From: Rotaria sp. Silwood1
Lineage: Eukaryota; Rotifera; Eurotatoria; Philodinida; Philodinidae
Reading direction: 5' to 3'
Assembly (NCBI GenBank): GCA_905250075.1
Contig: CAJNOP010000010.1
Location: 62,001-126,000 of the forward strand
DNA length: 64,000 nt
Below the pieces are notes generated by a model. That model worked only from the letters and a program-made list of their open reading frames with translations. It did no database searches and was not told where the DNA came from. Each line of letters begins with the position of its first letter. The stretch's first letter is position 1. Below are positions 63,645 to 64,000 of the stretch, in pieces. The translations under genes and the position numbers were made by a program.

Positions 63645-64000
63645 TTATGTCAATTGTAAAATAACTTTAATAAGTGAATCTACATATTGAATATCATTAT
63701 TTAAACGAATGATTGAATCGATTTGATCAATTGTTTTTTGTAAATTTATAAATTTTGTGATAAATTTTGTAAATAAGTTTACTGCATTTTGTTTACCATA
63801 TTTTTCAATCATATATGACCATAATAATTCAATATAATTAGATTGCACTCCTTTGATATATTCTATTTGTTTATATTCCATAGTATCACTATGTGTTGTT
63901 AGTAAATTTGTTGTAAGAAATAAAGTAATTAAAAATAACTTCGTTATAATTGGATCAAATGTAACAAATGGAACAAAATTATTTGATAGAAATTGATACA
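63645..64000 (-). CDS. Nuclear-receptor-like ligand-binding domain, 3' exon (partial)
   Basis: An open frame enters from the right edge (YQFLSNNFVPFV...) and ends at TAA at 63645; about 117 residues are visible. FDPIITKLFLITLFLTTN, then a helix with IEYIKGVQSNYIELLWSYM, then FTKFITKFINLQKTID resemble helices 7-11 of a nuclear-receptor ligand-binding domain, where a VExxQxxYxxxL segment follows a leucine-rich helix. No zinc finger is visible because the 5' exons lie outside the window. An AT microsatellite lies directly after the stop codon. The helical pattern alone could occur in another family. Confidence 0.55.
   Translation of the reverse strand, partial: YQFLSNNFVPFVTFDPIITKLFLITLFLTTNLLTTHSDTMEYKQIEYIKGVQSNYIELLWSYMIEKYGKQNAVNLFTKFITKFINLQKTIDQIDSIIRLNNDIQYVDSLIKVILQLT

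Overview
The window is nuclear DNA of a small, AT-rich animal genome. Genes are split by many short introns (mostly 48-70 bp, GT-AG, with T-rich 3' ends), separated by very AT-rich spacers, and are animal in kind: condensin kleisin, nuclear receptors, an RGK GTPase, an M1 aminopeptidase, an FUBP-type KH protein, a PKA catalytic subunit, a STRA6-like retinoid transporter and a GM2-activator-like protein. The compact introns, composition and many small foldback elements fit a bdelloid rotifer (Rotaria/Adineta type). That placement is an inference from style, not from a marker gene.

Layout. 1-2130 (-): condensin subunit CAP-H, with its 3' part beyond the left edge. 4508-6192 (+): NR2E-like nuclear receptor. 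9486-9830 (+): single-exon orphan gene. 16491-20688 (+): RGK-type small GTPase with a long disordered N-terminus. 22473-28604 (-): membrane-anchored, puromycin-sensitive-aminopeptidase-like M1 peptidase in 18 exons. It is head-to-head, 178 bp apart, with a Q/N-rich protein gene (28783-30099, +). 32139-34485 (-): FUBP/KSRP-like protein with three KH domains. 36396-37505 (+): divergent kinase-fold protein with a signal peptide. 38707-40040 (-): N-myristoylated PKA catalytic subunit. 45079-56105 (-): STRA6-like multispan protein with a C-type-lectin-like and EGF ectodomain, in 10 exons. 57065-57137 (-): tRNA-Ala(UGC). 60877-61554 (-): GM2-activator-like secreted lipid-binding protein. 63645-64000 (-): 3' exon of a second nuclear-receptor-like gene running off the right edge.

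Mobile and repeat DNA. A 962-bp foldback element with TA target duplication (58817-59778) has Tc1/mariner-like ends. A 679-bp foldback (62709-63387) has arms built of minisatellite units and a perfect 10-bp target duplication, which is Mutator-like. A third inverted repeat lies in an intron of the STRA6-like gene. Two long introns of the aminopeptidase gene share a 14-mer, one copy lying at a 40-bp palindrome.

The genes do not form an operon-like unit. The most unusual item is the STRA6-like gene, whose lectin and EGF modules sit on a run of symmetric phase 1-1 exons, the classic sign of exon shuffling. All exon boundaries were worked out by hand from splice sites, frame and family resemblance. 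No alignment or transcript data were available.
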